Source of the DNA: Bradyrhizobium quebecense
GTDB taxonomy: Bacteria > Pseudomonadota > Alphaproteobacteria > Rhizobiales > Xanthobacteraceae
Length of the DNA: 64,000 nucleotides
Reading direction: 5' to 3'
Assembly (NCBI RefSeq): GCF_013373795.3
Contig: NZ_CP088022.1
Location: 930,001 to 994,000 of the forward strand
Shown: positions 34,478-43,796 of the stretch, in pieces
How positions within the stretch are numbered: the first letter of the stretch is position 1
Layout: each line of letters begins with the position of its first letter
The notes under the pieces: generated by a model
The model's database searches: none
What the model was told of the DNA's origin: nothing
Seen by the model: the letters and a program-made list of their open reading frames with translations, nothing else
Made by a program: the position numbers and the translations under genes

Positions 34478-34578
34478 GGCTCTCTGTCCATCCCTGCCCA
34501 CAAGGCTTCAACGCGCAGACGTCGAAATCGTTCTAGTTGGCCACGGCCGGCGCTGCGGTCTTCCGACGCAGGGAACCG

Positions 34579-35796
34579 TCATGAGACATCCTGCGTGAGG
34601 ACAGACGCGATCCGCTCCAACGCCCAGTCGACCTGATCGGCCGTGATCACCAGCGGCGGGGCGATGCGAATGGTGTGCTCGTGGGTGTCCTTGGCGAGGA
34701 TGCCACGCGCCTGCAGCACCGAGCAGTAGCGGCGGGCACCGCCGGCTTCCGGGTGTAATTCGATCGCCAGCATCAGCCCGCGCCCGCGCACCTCGCGGAT
34801 CACGTTGGCGCGGATGTCCTGCAATCCGGCGAGAAAGCGCGCGCCCTGTTGCGCCGCGTTCTCGATCATCCCTTCCTCGACGAGCACGCGCAGCGCTGCG
34901 CGTGCCACCGCACATGCAAGCGGGTTGCCGCCGAAGGTCGAGCCGTGCTGGCCCGGCCGCAGCGTGCCGAGCACGGCGTTGTTGGAGAGCACCGCCGACA
35001 CCGGATAGAAGCCGCCCGACAGCGCCTTGCCGAGCAGCGTCACGTCGGCCTCTATGCCCTCGTGCTGCTCGGCGAGCAGCTTGCCGGTGCGGCCGAGCCC
35101 GGTCTGGATCTCGTCGAGCACGAGCATCACGTTGAGCGCGGTGCACAGCTCGCGCACGCGGGCGAAATAGCCGGGCGGGGGAATGATGACGCCGGCCTCG
35201 CCCTGGACCGGCTCGACCAGGAAAGCCGCGGTGTTCGCCGTGATCGCCTGCTCGAGCGCCGCGGCATCGCCGAACGGGATGATTTTGAAGCCCGGCGCGA
35301 ACGGACCGAAATGGTCGCGGGATCCCGGGTCGGTCGAGAAGCCGACGATGCCGAGCGTGCGTCCGTGAAAATTATTTTCGCAGACGATGATCTCGGCCTG
35401 CCCGTCCGGCACGCCCTTGACCTCATAGGCCCATTTGCGCACCGACTTGATCGCGCTCTCCACCGCCTCGGCGCCGCTGTTCATCGGCAGTACCTTGTGC
35501 GACCCGGTCAGCTCCGCGAGCTCGCGATAGAAGGGGGCGAGCTGGTCGTTGTGGAAGGCACGCGAGGTCAGCGTCAGTCGATGCGCCTGCTCGATCATTG
35601 CTGCCAGGATCTTCGGATGACAGTGGCCCTGGCTCACAGCCGAATAGGCGGAGAGACAGTCGAGGTACCGGTTGCCATCGGTGTCCCAGACCCAGACGCC
35701 TTCGCCGCGGGACAGCACCACCCCGATCGGCTCGTAATTGTGGGTGCCGAACTGCGCTTCGGTTGCGAGGAAATCAGTGACCGATGCATTCATCAT
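34579..35796 (-). CDS. rocD: ornithine aminotransferase
   Basis: Class III PLP enzyme of 405 residues converting ornithine plus 2-oxoglutarate to glutamate-5-semialdehyde and glutamate. [19 protein letters not shown] and [18 protein letters not shown] are ornithine-aminotransferase-like; [14 protein letters not shown] binds the cofactor phosphate; [14 protein letters not shown] holds the aspartate; the PLP lysine is in [12 protein letters not shown]. Start 35796 (MM) or 35793. Upstream 115 bp separate it from the P450 stop on the same strand, so it probably has its own promoter. Confidence 0.93.
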   Translation of the reverse strand: MMNASVTDFLATEAQFGTHNYEPIGVVLSRGEGVWVWDTDGNRYLDCLSAYSAVSQGHCHPKILAAMIEQAHRLTLTSRAFHNDQLAPFYRELAELTGSHKVLPMNSGAEAVESAIKSVRKWAYEVKGVPDGQAEIIVCENNFHGRTLGIVGFSTDPGSRDHFGPFAPGFKIIPFGDAAALEQAITANTAAFLVEPVQGEAGVIIPPPGYFARVRELCTALNVMLVLDEIQTGLGRTGKLLAEQHEGIEADVTLLGKALSGGFYPVSAVLSNNAVLGTLRPGQHGSTFGGNPLACAVARAALRVLVEEGMIENAAQQGARFLAGLQDIRANVIREVRGRGLMLAIELHPEAGGARRYCSVLQARGILAKDTHEHTIRIAPPLVITADQVDWALERIASVLTQDVS

Positions 35797-35911
35797 GCGT
35801 CACTCCCGCTGCAGCGCACGAGAGATTACATCAATCCGTGCCTGCAGTTGATTTGGGTATCAGTTCCTCCACAGGGAAGTGGACTTGCCAACCAAATTCG
35901 CAGGGGACAAT

Positions 35912-37135
35912 TCATGCGCTGATGCTGCAGGGCACGCTGAGGAAGCCGCGGAAGCGCACCCGGCCGCCGCGCACCGGCGCGCCGTCGAGTGCGTAGTTCG
36001 GGAAGCGCGCCAGGAAGCGCGAGATCGCGATGGCGCCTTCGAGGCGCGCCAGCGCCATGCCGGCGCATTGATGCGCGCCGGTCCCGAAGGCGAGGTGGCG
36101 GTTCGGCGTGCGTGCGACGTCGAAGCCTTCCGGGTTGGGGAATTGCGCGGGGTCGCGGTTGGCGGCGCCGATGCACAGCGTGACCAGTGTGCCGGGGGGC
36201 ATCGTGATGCCGCCGAGCTCGGTCTCCTCCACGATCATCCGGTTGCCGAGCTGGTTCGAGCTCTCGTAGCGCAGCATCTCCTCGACAGCGGTCTTGATCA
36301 GCTCGGGCTGCCCGATCAGCCGCTGCTTCTCTTCGGGATGTTGGGTGAGCGTCACCAGCCCGTTGCCGATCAGGTTGGTCGTGGTCTCGTGGCCGGCGTT
36401 GAGCAGAAAGATGCAGTTGTGCAGCAATTCCTTCGCGGTCAGCCGCTCGCCATTGTCCTCACCCTGGATCAACCGGGTCAGCACGTCGCGTTCGGGATTG
36501 CCCGGCTTGGCGCGGCGCCTTTCGACCAGGGTTTCGAGATAGGCGAGGAAATCCTTCACCGCATCGTTGCCGCGGTCGAATGCGTCCTTGGCGATCACCG
36601 GCTCCAACGCACCCAAAATCGCCAGCGACCAGTCGCGCAGCGGCTCGCGCTCGTCGTGCGGCACGTCGAGCAGATTGCCGATCACCTCGACCGGGATTGC
36701 GGAGGCGAAGTCGCCGATCAGCTCGAAGCGGTCTTTCGCGGCGATCCGGTCGAGCAGGCTGTCGACCAGCGCGATCAGGTCCGGCTCCATGCCGGCGATC
36801 GCCCGCGGCGACAAGGCGCCCATGATCAATCGCCGCACGCGGGTGTGCGCCGGCGGGTCGTTGAAGACGAGGCTGGTCGTGTGGTGCTCGTAGAGCAGCG
36901 AGTTGCCGTATTTCGGCAAGAACTCCTTCTTCTTGTCGGAGGAGAAGGTCTTGGTGTTCTTGTAGGCGGCGATGAGGTCGTCGTACCGGGTGAGAAAATA
37001 GCAGCCGTTCGGCAGCCGCTTGACCGGCGCGTGCTCGCGCAGCGCGCGATAGGTCGGGTAGGGGTTCGCGTAGAAGTCAGGCGTCAGCTTTTCCAGGTCG
37101 AAGCCGTCAGCCAGCTCTCGCGCGTGCCCGTTCAT
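35912..37135 (-). CDS. cytochrome P450
   Basis: Soluble bacterial P450 of 407 residues that would hydroxylate an unknown hydrophobic substrate with electrons from a ferredoxin. Oxygen-activation helix AGHETT (247-252), ExxR at Glu286-Arg289 (EEMLRY), and haem loop FGTGAHQCAG with Cys357 are all intact. The ATG at 37135 (MNGHARELADGFDLEKL) fits family length; the frame stays open upstream through the promoter. Divergent from the split TPP decarboxylase at 37341. No ferredoxin or reductase is adjacent. Confidence 0.94.
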   Translation of the reverse strand: MNGHARELADGFDLEKLTPDFYANPYPTYRALREHAPVKRLPNGCYFLTRYDDLIAAYKNTKTFSSDKKKEFLPKYGNSLLYEHHTTSLVFNDPPAHTRVRRLIMGALSPRAIAGMEPDLIALVDSLLDRIAAKDRFELIGDFASAIPVEVIGNLLDVPHDEREPLRDWSLAILGALEPVIAKDAFDRGNDAVKDFLAYLETLVERRRAKPGNPERDVLTRLIQGEDNGERLTAKELLHNCIFLLNAGHETTTNLIGNGLVTLTQHPEEKQRLIGQPELIKTAVEEMLRYESSNQLGNRMIVEETELGGITMPPGTLVTLCIGAANRDPAQFPNPEGFDVARTPNRHLAFGTGAHQCAGMALARLEGAIAISRFLARFPNYALDGAPVRGGRVRFRGFLSVPCSISA

Positions 37136-37155
37136 GGCGGATATCCAACCCACAT

Positions 37156-37173
37156 TAGTTTCATTTGCAACTA
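37156..37173. promoter_or_regulatory. inverted repeat near the P450 start (TAGTT-N8-AACTA)
   Basis: TAGTTTCATTTGCAACTA, 20 bp upstream of the P450 ATG in the divergent gap. AT-rich and symmetric in its ends, so a candidate operator or part of the P450 promoter. Confidence 0.35.
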
Positions 37174-37223
37174 TCGTAAGCCGCAGGCGGCGGCGGCGCA
37201 ACAGAATTTGCGTGCTGGGAATG

Positions 37224-37241
37224 GCGCGGCGCGCGCCGCGC
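37224..37241. repeat. 18-bp perfect GC palindrome in the P450/TPP divergent promoter
   Basis: GCGCGGCGCGCGCCGCGC, perfectly self-complementary, in the middle of the 205-bp gap between the divergent genes. It could form a cruciform or bind a dimeric regulator, or be chance in GC-rich DNA. Confidence 0.4.
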
Positions 37242-37340
37242 GATGCGAGTAAATCGCAGAGCCATATGCGGTTTTGCACTTTGATGAAGCGCGCGCGCCC
37301 CTCTACAGTCGCGGCTAAATAATAGAGACCGGAAACGCCG

Positions 37341-37874
37341 ATGCATGCCCGAGCCGACACCGCGGCCTCCTGGCCCGAGGAGATCTTTTCGATCTTGCAA
37401 CGCTTCGAGGTGCGCCAGGTGCCCTATGTGCCGGACGCCGGGCATTCAGAGCTGATCGAGCGCGTGCTGGGTTCGTCCTCGATGCGCGGCATTGCGCTGA
37501 CCACCGAGGAGGAAGGCGTGGCGCTGCTCGCGGGCGCCTGGGCCGGCGGCCAGCGCGGCGTGCTGCTGATGCAGTCGAGCGGGGTCGGCAACTGCATCAA
37601 CATGCTGTCGCTGGTGCAGATCTTCCGCTTGCCGTTCCTCACGCTGGTGACGATGCGTGGCGAATGGGGCGAGTTCAATCCCTGGCAGGTGCCGATGGGC
37701 TCGAACACCCAAGGGACTCTTGAATTGGCGGGGATCAAGGTGCTGCGCGCATCGCGTCCGGACGAGGTGCGCGAGGTCGTCGAGGCCGGCGCAGCGCAAG
37801 CCTACAACGCCTGCACGCCAACTGCCGTGCTGCTGTCGCAGCGCCTGATCGGGGCAAAGGTCTTCACCAAATGA
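37341..37874 (+). CDS. TPP-dependent 2-oxo-acid decarboxylase, alpha (pyrimidine-domain) subunit, sulfopyruvate/phosphonopyruvate decarboxylase-like
   Basis: 177 residues forming only the N-terminal TPP-enzyme domain, like ComD of sulfopyruvate decarboxylase or the first half of phosphonopyruvate decarboxylase. Activating glutamate in LTTEEEGVALLAGAW; VLLMQSSGVGNCINMLSLVQ; TLVTMRGEWGEFNPWQ is typical. Start codon overlaps none; stop overlaps the beta gene start (ATGA). Substrate is not certain; other short 2-oxo acids are possible. Confidence 0.85.
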   Translation: MHARADTAASWPEEIFSILQRFEVRQVPYVPDAGHSELIERVLGSSSMRGIALTTEEEGVALLAGAWAGGQRGVLLMQSSGVGNCINMLSLVQIFRLPFLTLVTMRGEWGEFNPWQVPMGSNTQGTLELAGIKVLRASRPDEVREVVEAGAAQAYNACTPTAVLLSQRLIGAKVFTK

Positions 37875-38461
37875 GCAAAGCCAATCTCCTCGACCGCCGC
37901 GCCGTGGTTTCCGAACTGCTGAGGGATCGCAAGGGCGCCTTCGCCATCGGCGGCCTCGGTGCCTCGACCTATGACATCGCCGCCGCCGGCGACCACGATC
38001 GCAACTTCTATCTCTGGGGCGGCATGGGCGGCGCGGTGATGATCGGGCTCGGCCTCGCGCTGGCCCAGCCGACGCTGCCGGTCGTCGTGATCACCGGTGA
38101 CGGCGAGATGCTGATGGGGATGGGGAGCTTGGCGACAGTCGCGCTGCAGCAGCCGAAAAACCTCTCGATCATCGTGCTCGACAACGAGGCTTATGGGGAG
38201 ACCGGCGGCCAGGCCAGCCATACCGGTGGGGCCGCCGATCTCGTGGGTGTTGCCAAAGCCTGCGGAATCGCGGATAGCCGGGCGATCAGCACGATGGCTG
38301 AGGTCGAGGCTTTTGCGTCGTCTTTGCAAGATGTTACGGCGGGGCCACGGTTCGCCAGCGCGAAGATCGACGGGGCCAATCTGGAGCGCGTGCTGTCCAG
38401 CCGCGACGGCACCTATATCGTCAACCGCATCAGAGGGTCGATCGGACACACTCCGATATAA
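37871..38461 (+). CDS. TPP-dependent 2-oxo-acid decarboxylase, beta (TPP-binding) subunit, sulfopyruvate/phosphonopyruvate decarboxylase-like
   Basis: 196 residues forming the TPP-binding domain that pairs with the preceding subunit. TPP/magnesium motif GDGEMLMGMGSLATVA then NLSIIVLDN, ending the classic GDG...N span; YGETGGQASHTGG follows as in ComE-type proteins. Four-base overlap with the alpha gene indicates equal expression and a heteromeric enzyme. Followed by the TetR-RND operon 65 bp later. Confidence 0.87.
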   Translation: MSKANLLDRRAVVSELLRDRKGAFAIGGLGASTYDIAAAGDHDRNFYLWGGMGGAVMIGLGLALAQPTLPVVVITGDGEMLMGMGSLATVALQQPKNLSIIVLDNEAYGETGGQASHTGGAADLVGVAKACGIADSRAISTMAEVEAFASSLQDVTAGPRFASAKIDGANLERVLSSRDGTYIVNRIRGSIGHTPI

Positions 38462-38487
38462 AGTGACCTTCGCGGTGCAATAGAACC

Positions 38488-38518
38488 TTGACTTTTGGTA
38501 AAGTGAGTGATTACTCAC
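38488..38518 (+). promoter_or_regulatory. tetR promoter with overlapping palindromic operator
   Basis: -35 TTGACT (38488-38493), 17-bp spacer, -10 TTACTC (38511-38516). The palindrome GTGAGT-GATT-ACTCAC (38503-38518) covers the -10, so the TetR product can repress its own transcript. Transcription would begin within a few bases of the ATG at 38526. Confidence 0.65.
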
Positions 38519-38525
38519 GACCCAA

Positions 38526-39227
38526 ATGTCTACCTTACGCATGACGAGTGACTTGCGGCGTCAGTTGATCCTGAGCGCCGCAAAGCGGTGTTTCGCCCGC
38601 AACGGCTTTGCCGGCACCACGACAAAGAGCGTGGCGGCCGCGGCTGCCATTTCGGAAGGGCTGTTGTTCAAGCACTTCCCGTCGAAGGCTGCGCTCTACG
38701 CCGAAATCCTTGCCGAGGAGTGCGAGGCGGATCCCGATCTCGCGCATCTGCTCGGCCAGGAGCCCTCCACCGCGACGCTGATCGAACTGGTGCAGGGCAT
38801 GGTCGGCCACTTCATGCAGCTGCGCGACGCGCCGGATCAGGAAGAGGCGCAACGGATGCGGCTGATGGTGACGAGCCATCTCGACGACGGCGAGTTTGCG
38901 CGCCTGCTCTACGACAAGGTGGGCAAGCTGATCGGTCCGACTTTCGCCGCCTCGCTCGAGCGCGCGATCGCCGCCGGCGAAGCGACGCGGATCGGCGACG
39001 AGCCGCTCAACCTGTTCTGGTTTGCGCACCATACCGTGCTTATGGGCGCGCTGACGCAGCTGCCTGCGACACCTTGTCTCCCCTATGGGGATGCCGCCGC
39101 GGCCGAGCGGCAGCTTTGTCAGTTCATTCTTCGCGGCATCGGACTTACCGAAGCCGCAATTTCAACTCATTTGGGCCGCCAGCCGTCGCCGAGCGCAGGA
39201 CCGTCGGTAACTGCAGAAAGTGCATGA
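38526..39227 (+). CDS. TetR/AcrR-family repressor of the RND efflux operon
   Basis: 233 residues. HTH: LRRQLILSAAKRCFARNGFA then TTTKSVAAAAAISEGLLFKHFPSKAALYAEIL. C-terminal drug-binding domain of the AcrR type. First gene of a tetR-adaptor-pump operon, with its stop overlapping the adaptor's upstream GTG. No ribosome site precedes either ATG (38526 or 38541), and the promoter is placed so that the message may be leaderless. Confidence 0.92.
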   Translation: MSTLRMTSDLRRQLILSAAKRCFARNGFAGTTTKSVAAAAAISEGLLFKHFPSKAALYAEILAEECEADPDLAHLLGQEPSTATLIELVQGMVGHFMQLRDAPDQEEAQRMRLMVTSHLDDGEFARLLYDKVGKLIGPTFAASLERAIAAGEATRIGDEPLNLFWFAHHTVLMGALTQLPATPCLPYGDAAAAERQLCQFILRGIGLTEAAISTHLGRQPSPSAGPSVTAESA

Positions 39228-39228
39228 C

Positions 39229-40422
39229 ATGAATATTCAGACCGAAAGCCACATCTCGGGGCAACCGCTCAAGGAGAAGCAAGCCAAGCGCCCCGTCCGC
39301 CTGGTGCGTTGGTTCATCATCGTAGGCCTGTTGCTGGCCCTGCTGGTCGGCGCGCTGGTCGGCTTCAACGCCTTCCGCAGCCACATGATCGCGCAGTTCT
39401 TCGCCAACAATAAGCCGCCGCCGTCGAACGTCTCGATCGCCGAGGCGAAGACCGAGGTGATTCCGAATCTGCTGACCGCCGTTGGCGATCTCGTCGCCGT
39501 GCACCAGGTCAATGTCACGACCGACGTGCCGGGCCGCATCACCGAGATCCTGTTCACCGCCGGCAGCCATGTGAAGGCGGGCACGCCGCTGGTGCAGTTG
39601 TTCGACGCACCGGAGCAGGGCGACCTCGCCAGCTTCAAGGCGCAGGCGACCGTGGGCGAGCAGCAGCTCGACCGCGCCAAGCAGCTCGCGTCGCGCCAGT
39701 TCGGGCCGCAGTCCACCGTCGATACGGCGCAGGCGACCTACGACCAGGCCAAGGCGGGCATCGCCAAGACCGAAGCGCTGATCTCCCAGAAGCTGGTGCG
39801 CGCGCCGTTCGAAGGCGATCTCGGCGTTCGCCAGGTCGAAGTCGGCCAGTATCTGACGGCCGGCACGCAGATCGTGTCGCTGACGGATTTGTCGGTGCTG
39901 TACGCCAACCTGACCGTGACCGAGAAGCAGAGCTCGCAGATCAAGGTCGGCCAGGCCGTGCGGGTCGCGGTCGACGCCTATCCGGGCCGCACCTTCGAGG
40001 GCAAGATCACCACCATCGAGCCGCAGATCGCGACCGAGACCCGCAACATCCGGGTGCAGGCGACGATCCAGAATCCGGAAAGCATCCTCAAGCCCGGCAT
40101 GTTCGCGACCACCACGATCGTGCTGCCCGAGAAGCCGCCGGTCGTGACCATTCCCGAAACCGCCGTCGACTACACGCTGTACGGCGACTCGGTGTTCCTG
40201 ATCACCGAGAAGAAGGGTGAGGACGGCAAGACCAGCCTGACCGCGGACCGCACCTTCGTGAAGACGGGCAACCGTGTCGAAGGCCGCGTCCAAATCCTCA
40301 AGGGCCTGAAGGCCGGGGACAGGGTCGTGGCCGTCGGCCAGATCAAGCTGCAATCGGGCATGGCTGTTGCGATCTCGAACGATCCGCAGCCGCCGGTTCC
40401 GGCTGAGCCGCCGCGCTACTAA
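39229..40422 (+). CDS. RND efflux periplasmic adaptor (membrane fusion protein)
   Basis: HlyD-like adaptor of 397 residues linking an RND pump to an outer-membrane channel. One N-terminal membrane anchor (about 23-45; WFIIVGLLLALLVGALVGF); lipoyl half-motifs TTDVPGRITEILFTAGSHVK and LISQKLVRAPFEGDLGVRQV; beta-barrel and membrane-proximal domains follow. The ATG at 39229 is preferred to an in-frame GTG at 39220. Coupled to the preceding tetR. Confidence 0.94.
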   Translation: MNIQTESHISGQPLKEKQAKRPVRLVRWFIIVGLLLALLVGALVGFNAFRSHMIAQFFANNKPPPSNVSIAEAKTEVIPNLLTAVGDLVAVHQVNVTTDVPGRITEILFTAGSHVKAGTPLVQLFDAPEQGDLASFKAQATVGEQQLDRAKQLASRQFGPQSTVDTAQATYDQAKAGIAKTEALISQKLVRAPFEGDLGVRQVEVGQYLTAGTQIVSLTDLSVLYANLTVTEKQSSQIKVGQAVRVAVDAYPGRTFEGKITTIEPQIATETRNIRVQATIQNPESILKPGMFATTTIVLPEKPPVVTIPETAVDYTLYGDSVFLITEKKGEDGKTSLTADRTFVKTGNRVEGRVQILKGLKAGDRVVAVGQIKLQSGMAVAISNDPQPPVPAEPPRY

Positions 40423-40504
40423 TCCCGATCATGAAACCCGGAGGGCCGGTTGGCCCTCCGCCACATGTTGCCGCAACCGGCAGACAACACGAATCGAGTT
40501 GGCG

Positions 40505-43500
40505 ATGGCCTTCACTGATATTTTCATCAAGCGCCCGGTGCTGTCGGTCGTGGTCAGCCTGCTGATCCTCTTGATCGGCTTGCGCGCGGCGATGGTGCTG
40601 CCGATCCGGCAATATCCGAACCTGTCGAATACCGTCGTGACAATCACGACGTCATATCCCGGCGCGTCGCCCGAGCTGATCAACGGCTTCATCACCACGC
40701 CGATCGAGCAGGCCGTCGCTTCGGCTGAAGGCGTCGACTACATGACGTCGAACTCGGTGCTCGGCACCTCGACGATCCAGGTCTACGTCAAGCTCAATCA
40801 CGATCCGAACCAGGCGCTGACCGAGGTGCTCGCCAAGGTCAACTCGGTCAAATATCTGATCCCGAAGGAAGCCTTCGATCCCGTCGTGAGCAAGGCGACC
40901 GGCGACACCATCGCCGTGATGTATCTCGGCTTCTCCAGCGAAGAGCTGACCGGATCGGCGATCTCGGACTATCTGACCCGCGTCGTGCAGCCGGTGCTCT
41001 CGACGGTCGACGGCGTCGCTTCGGCCGACATTTTGGGCGGACAAACCTTTGCGATGCGTGTCTGGCTCGATCCGAACCGGATGGCCGGACGCGGCGTGTC
41101 GCCCAACGACGTTGCGGCTGCGATCGCCGCCAACAACTTCCAGGCGGCCGCCGGCCAGACCAAGGGCTTCTTCATCGTCTCGAACGTCTCGGCCAATACC
41201 GACCTTCAGAACATCGATCAGTTCAAGCGAATGATCGTGAAGGCGAAGGATGGCGGCTTTGTGCGCATCGAGGACATCGCGACGGTGGAGCTCGCGGCGC
41301 AGAGCACGGATGCCAGCGTCGCCTTCAACGGCGAGCATGCGATCTTCATCGGCATCAAGGCGACGCCGCAAGGCAACCCGCTGACCCTGGTGAAGGGCGT
41401 CCGCGCGCTGTTCCCCGATCTCGAGCGCAACCTGCCGCCATCGATGAAGATGAAGGTGGCCTACGACTCCACCAAGTTCATCCAATCGTCGATCGACGAG
41501 GTCGAGAAGACGCTGACCGAAGCGGTCCTGATCGTCGTTGTCGTCATCTTCCTGTTCCTGGCCTCGCTGCGGTCGGTGATCATCCCCGTCGTCACCATTC
41601 CGCTGTCGCTGATCGGCGTCTGCATCCTGATGCTGGCTGCGGGCTTCAGCTTCAACCTGCTGACGCTGCTGGCGATGGTGCTGGCGATCGGCCTCGTGGT
41701 CGACGACGCCATCGTGGTGGTGGAGAACATCCATCGACATCTCGAGGAGGGCCTGCCACCAGTGCAGGCATCGCTGAAAGGTGCGCGCGAGATCGTGGGC
41801 CCGGTCGTCTCGATGACGATCACGCTCGCGGCGGTGTACGCGCCGATCGGCTTCCTCGGCGGCGTCACCGGCACGCTGTTCCGCGAATTCGCCTTCACGC
41901 TGGCCGGCTCGGTGATCGTGTCGGGCGTGATCGCGCTGACGCTGTCGCCGATGATGTGCTCGGTGTTCCTGAAGAGCGCGGAAGAGGGGCGTTTCGCCAG
42001 GCTGGTCAATCGCGTGTTCGGCGCGTTGACCCGCGCCTATGGCCGCCAGCTCGACCGTTCGCTCGACTACCGTCCGATCACGGCGCTGTTCGCCGTGACC
42101 ATCCTCGGTCTGGTCGGCTTCCTCTATATGCACATCCAGAAGGAGCTGGCGCCGCAGGAAGACCAGGGCATCGTGTTCGCGGTGACCAAGGCGCCGAAAT
42201 ACGCCAACATCGACTACATCGATTTCTACGGCGACAAGATGGACAAGGAGTTCCAGAAGTTCCCCGAGACCGACCTGCGGTTCATCCTGAACGGCATCAC
42301 CGGTCCGCAGGGCGGCTTCGCCGGCATGCTGCTCAAGCCGTGGGATGAGCGCAAGCGCTCGGCCCAGGCGCTGCAGCCGCTGGTGCAGGCCGAGCTGTCG
42401 AAGATCGAGGGCGTCAGCGCATTCGCGTTCAGCCTGCCGCCGTTGCCCGGCGGTCCCGGCGGTCTGCCGGTGCAGATGGTGATCTCCTCGACGGCCGGAT
42501 TCCAGCAGGTGTTCGACCAGATGAGCAAGCTGAAGGATGCTGCGCGCAAGAGCGGCCTGTTCATCGTCACCGACAGTGACCTCGACTTCAACCAGCCGGT
42601 GGTCCGGGTGAAGGTCGATCGCTCCAAGGCGAGCGACCTCGGCATCACCATGCAGTCGATCGGTGGTGCGCTGGCGACGCTGCTGGGCGGCAACTACGTC
42701 AACCGCTTCAACCTCGAAGGACGCTCCTATCAGGTGATCCCGCAGGTGCCGCGCGCCAGCCGGCTCGCACCGGAATCGTTCGACAACTACTACGTCCCGA
42801 CCACGACCGGGCAGCTGGTGCGGCTGTCGACCGTGGTTACGGTCGAGACCGGCGTCGATCCGAACGCGCTGACCCACTACAACCAGCTCAACTCGTCGAC
42901 CTTCCAGGCCGTGCCGATGCCCGGCGTCTCGATGGGGCAGGCGGTGGAGTTCCTGCAGGGTGAAGCCAAGAAGCTGCCGTCCGGCTTCAGCTACGACTTC
43001 CTGGCCGACTCCCGGCAGTACGTCCACGAAGGCAACCAGCTGCTGGTTACCTTCGCGTTCGCCATCATCATCATCTTCCTGGTGCTGGCGGCGCAGTTCG
43101 AGAGCTTGCGCGATCCCTTCGTGATCATGATCAGTGTGCCGATGGCGATCGTCGGCGCCTTGATCCCGCTGTTCTTCGGCGTCGCCACCATGAACATCTA
43201 CACCCAGGTCGGCCTGCTGACGCTGGTCGGACTGATCACCAAGCACGGCATCCTGATGGTGGAGTTCGCCAACGAACTGCAGCTCAAGGAGGGACTGGAC
43301 CGCCGTTCGGCGATCGAGATGTCGGCCCGGATTCGTCTGCGTCCGATTCTGATGACGACGGCGGCCATGGTCACCGGCCTGCTGCCGCTGCTCACCGCCT
43401 CGGGCGCCGGTGCCGCCAGCCGCTTCTCGATCGGGCTTGTCGTCGTCACCGGCATGACGATCGGCACGCTGTTCACGCTGTTCGTGCTGCCGATGGTCTA

Positions 43501-43606
43501 CACGGTGATCGCGACCGACCACCAGGCCGCGGCACGGTCCGAGCGTGCCAAGCAGATCGCCGATTACGAACTCGAAGGCCGCGGCGGCGCACTGAAACCG
43601 ACCTGA
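40505..43606 (+). CDS. RND-family efflux pump permease (HAE1 type)
   Basis: Proton-driven inner-membrane pump of 1033 residues like MexF/AcrB, exporting drugs or other small molecules. N-terminal MAFTDIFIKRPVLSVVVSLL; twelve membrane helices in two halves; the proton-relay region in TM4 is LAIGLVVDDAIVVVENIHRH with paired aspartates; duplicated periplasmic porter domains. The ATG at 40505 is the conserved family start; no TolC-type gene follows, so it must share an outer-membrane partner encoded elsewhere. A strong terminator closes the operon. Confidence 0.95.
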   Translation: MAFTDIFIKRPVLSVVVSLLILLIGLRAAMVLPIRQYPNLSNTVVTITTSYPGASPELINGFITTPIEQAVASAEGVDYMTSNSVLGTSTIQVYVKLNHDPNQALTEVLAKVNSVKYLIPKEAFDPVVSKATGDTIAVMYLGFSSEELTGSAISDYLTRVVQPVLSTVDGVASADILGGQTFAMRVWLDPNRMAGRGVSPNDVAAAIAANNFQAAAGQTKGFFIVSNVSANTDLQNIDQFKRMIVKAKDGGFVRIEDIATVELAAQSTDASVAFNGEHAIFIGIKATPQGNPLTLVKGVRALFPDLERNLPPSMKMKVAYDSTKFIQSSIDEVEKTLTEAVLIVVVVIFLFLASLRSVIIPVVTIPLSLIGVCILMLAAGFSFNLLTLLAMVLAIGLVVDDAIVVVENIHRHLEEGLPPVQASLKGAREIVGPVVSMTITLAAVYAPIGFLGGVTGTLFREFAFTLAGSVIVSGVIALTLSPMMCSVFLKSAEEGRFARLVNRVFGALTRAYGRQLDRSLDYRPITALFAVTILGLVGFLYMHIQKELAPQEDQGIVFAVTKAPKYANIDYIDFYGDKMDKEFQKFPETDLRFILNGITGPQGGFAGMLLKPWDERKRSAQALQPLVQAELSKIEGVSAFAFSLPPLPGGPGGLPVQMVISSTAGFQQVFDQMSKLKDAARKSGLFIVTDSDLDFNQPVVRVKVDRSKASDLGITMQSIGGALATLLGGNYVNRFNLEGRSYQVIPQVPRASRLAPESFDNYYVPTTTGQLVRLSTVVTVETGVDPNALTHYNQLNSSTFQAVPMPGVSMGQAVEFLQGEAKKLPSGFSYDFLADSRQYVHEGNQLLVTFAFAIIIIFLVLAAQFESLRDPFVIMISVPMAIVGALIPLFFGVATMNIYTQVGLLTLVGLITKHGILMVEFANELQLKEGLDRRSAIEMSARIRLRPILMTTAAMVTGLLPLLTASGAGAASRFSIGLVVVTGMTIGTLFTLFVLPMVYTVIATDHQAAARSERAKQIADYELEGRGGALKPT

Positions 43607-43630
43607 GCCCTCCAAGCTCATGCTCGCAGG

Positions 43631-43669
43631 AAAGGCGGCACTGGCGAAAGCCACTGCCGCCTTTTCTTT
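43631..43669 (+). terminator. Rho-independent terminator after the RND operon
   Basis: 15-bp stem with one mismatch (AAAGGCGGCACTGGC / GCCACTGCCGCCTTT), GAAA loop, then TTTCTTT. Twenty-five bases after the RND stop. Confidence 0.88.
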
Positions 43670-43796
43670 GCCCCGCGAACGCCTTGCCGATGGGCGTGCC
43701 GAACACTGCTTGGCTTGACGCGTTTTCTTGACCCGAACCGGGAGACCAATTCGCTCGAAAGCGCTATGCTCCTCACAAGATCTGGAGGAAACGGGC

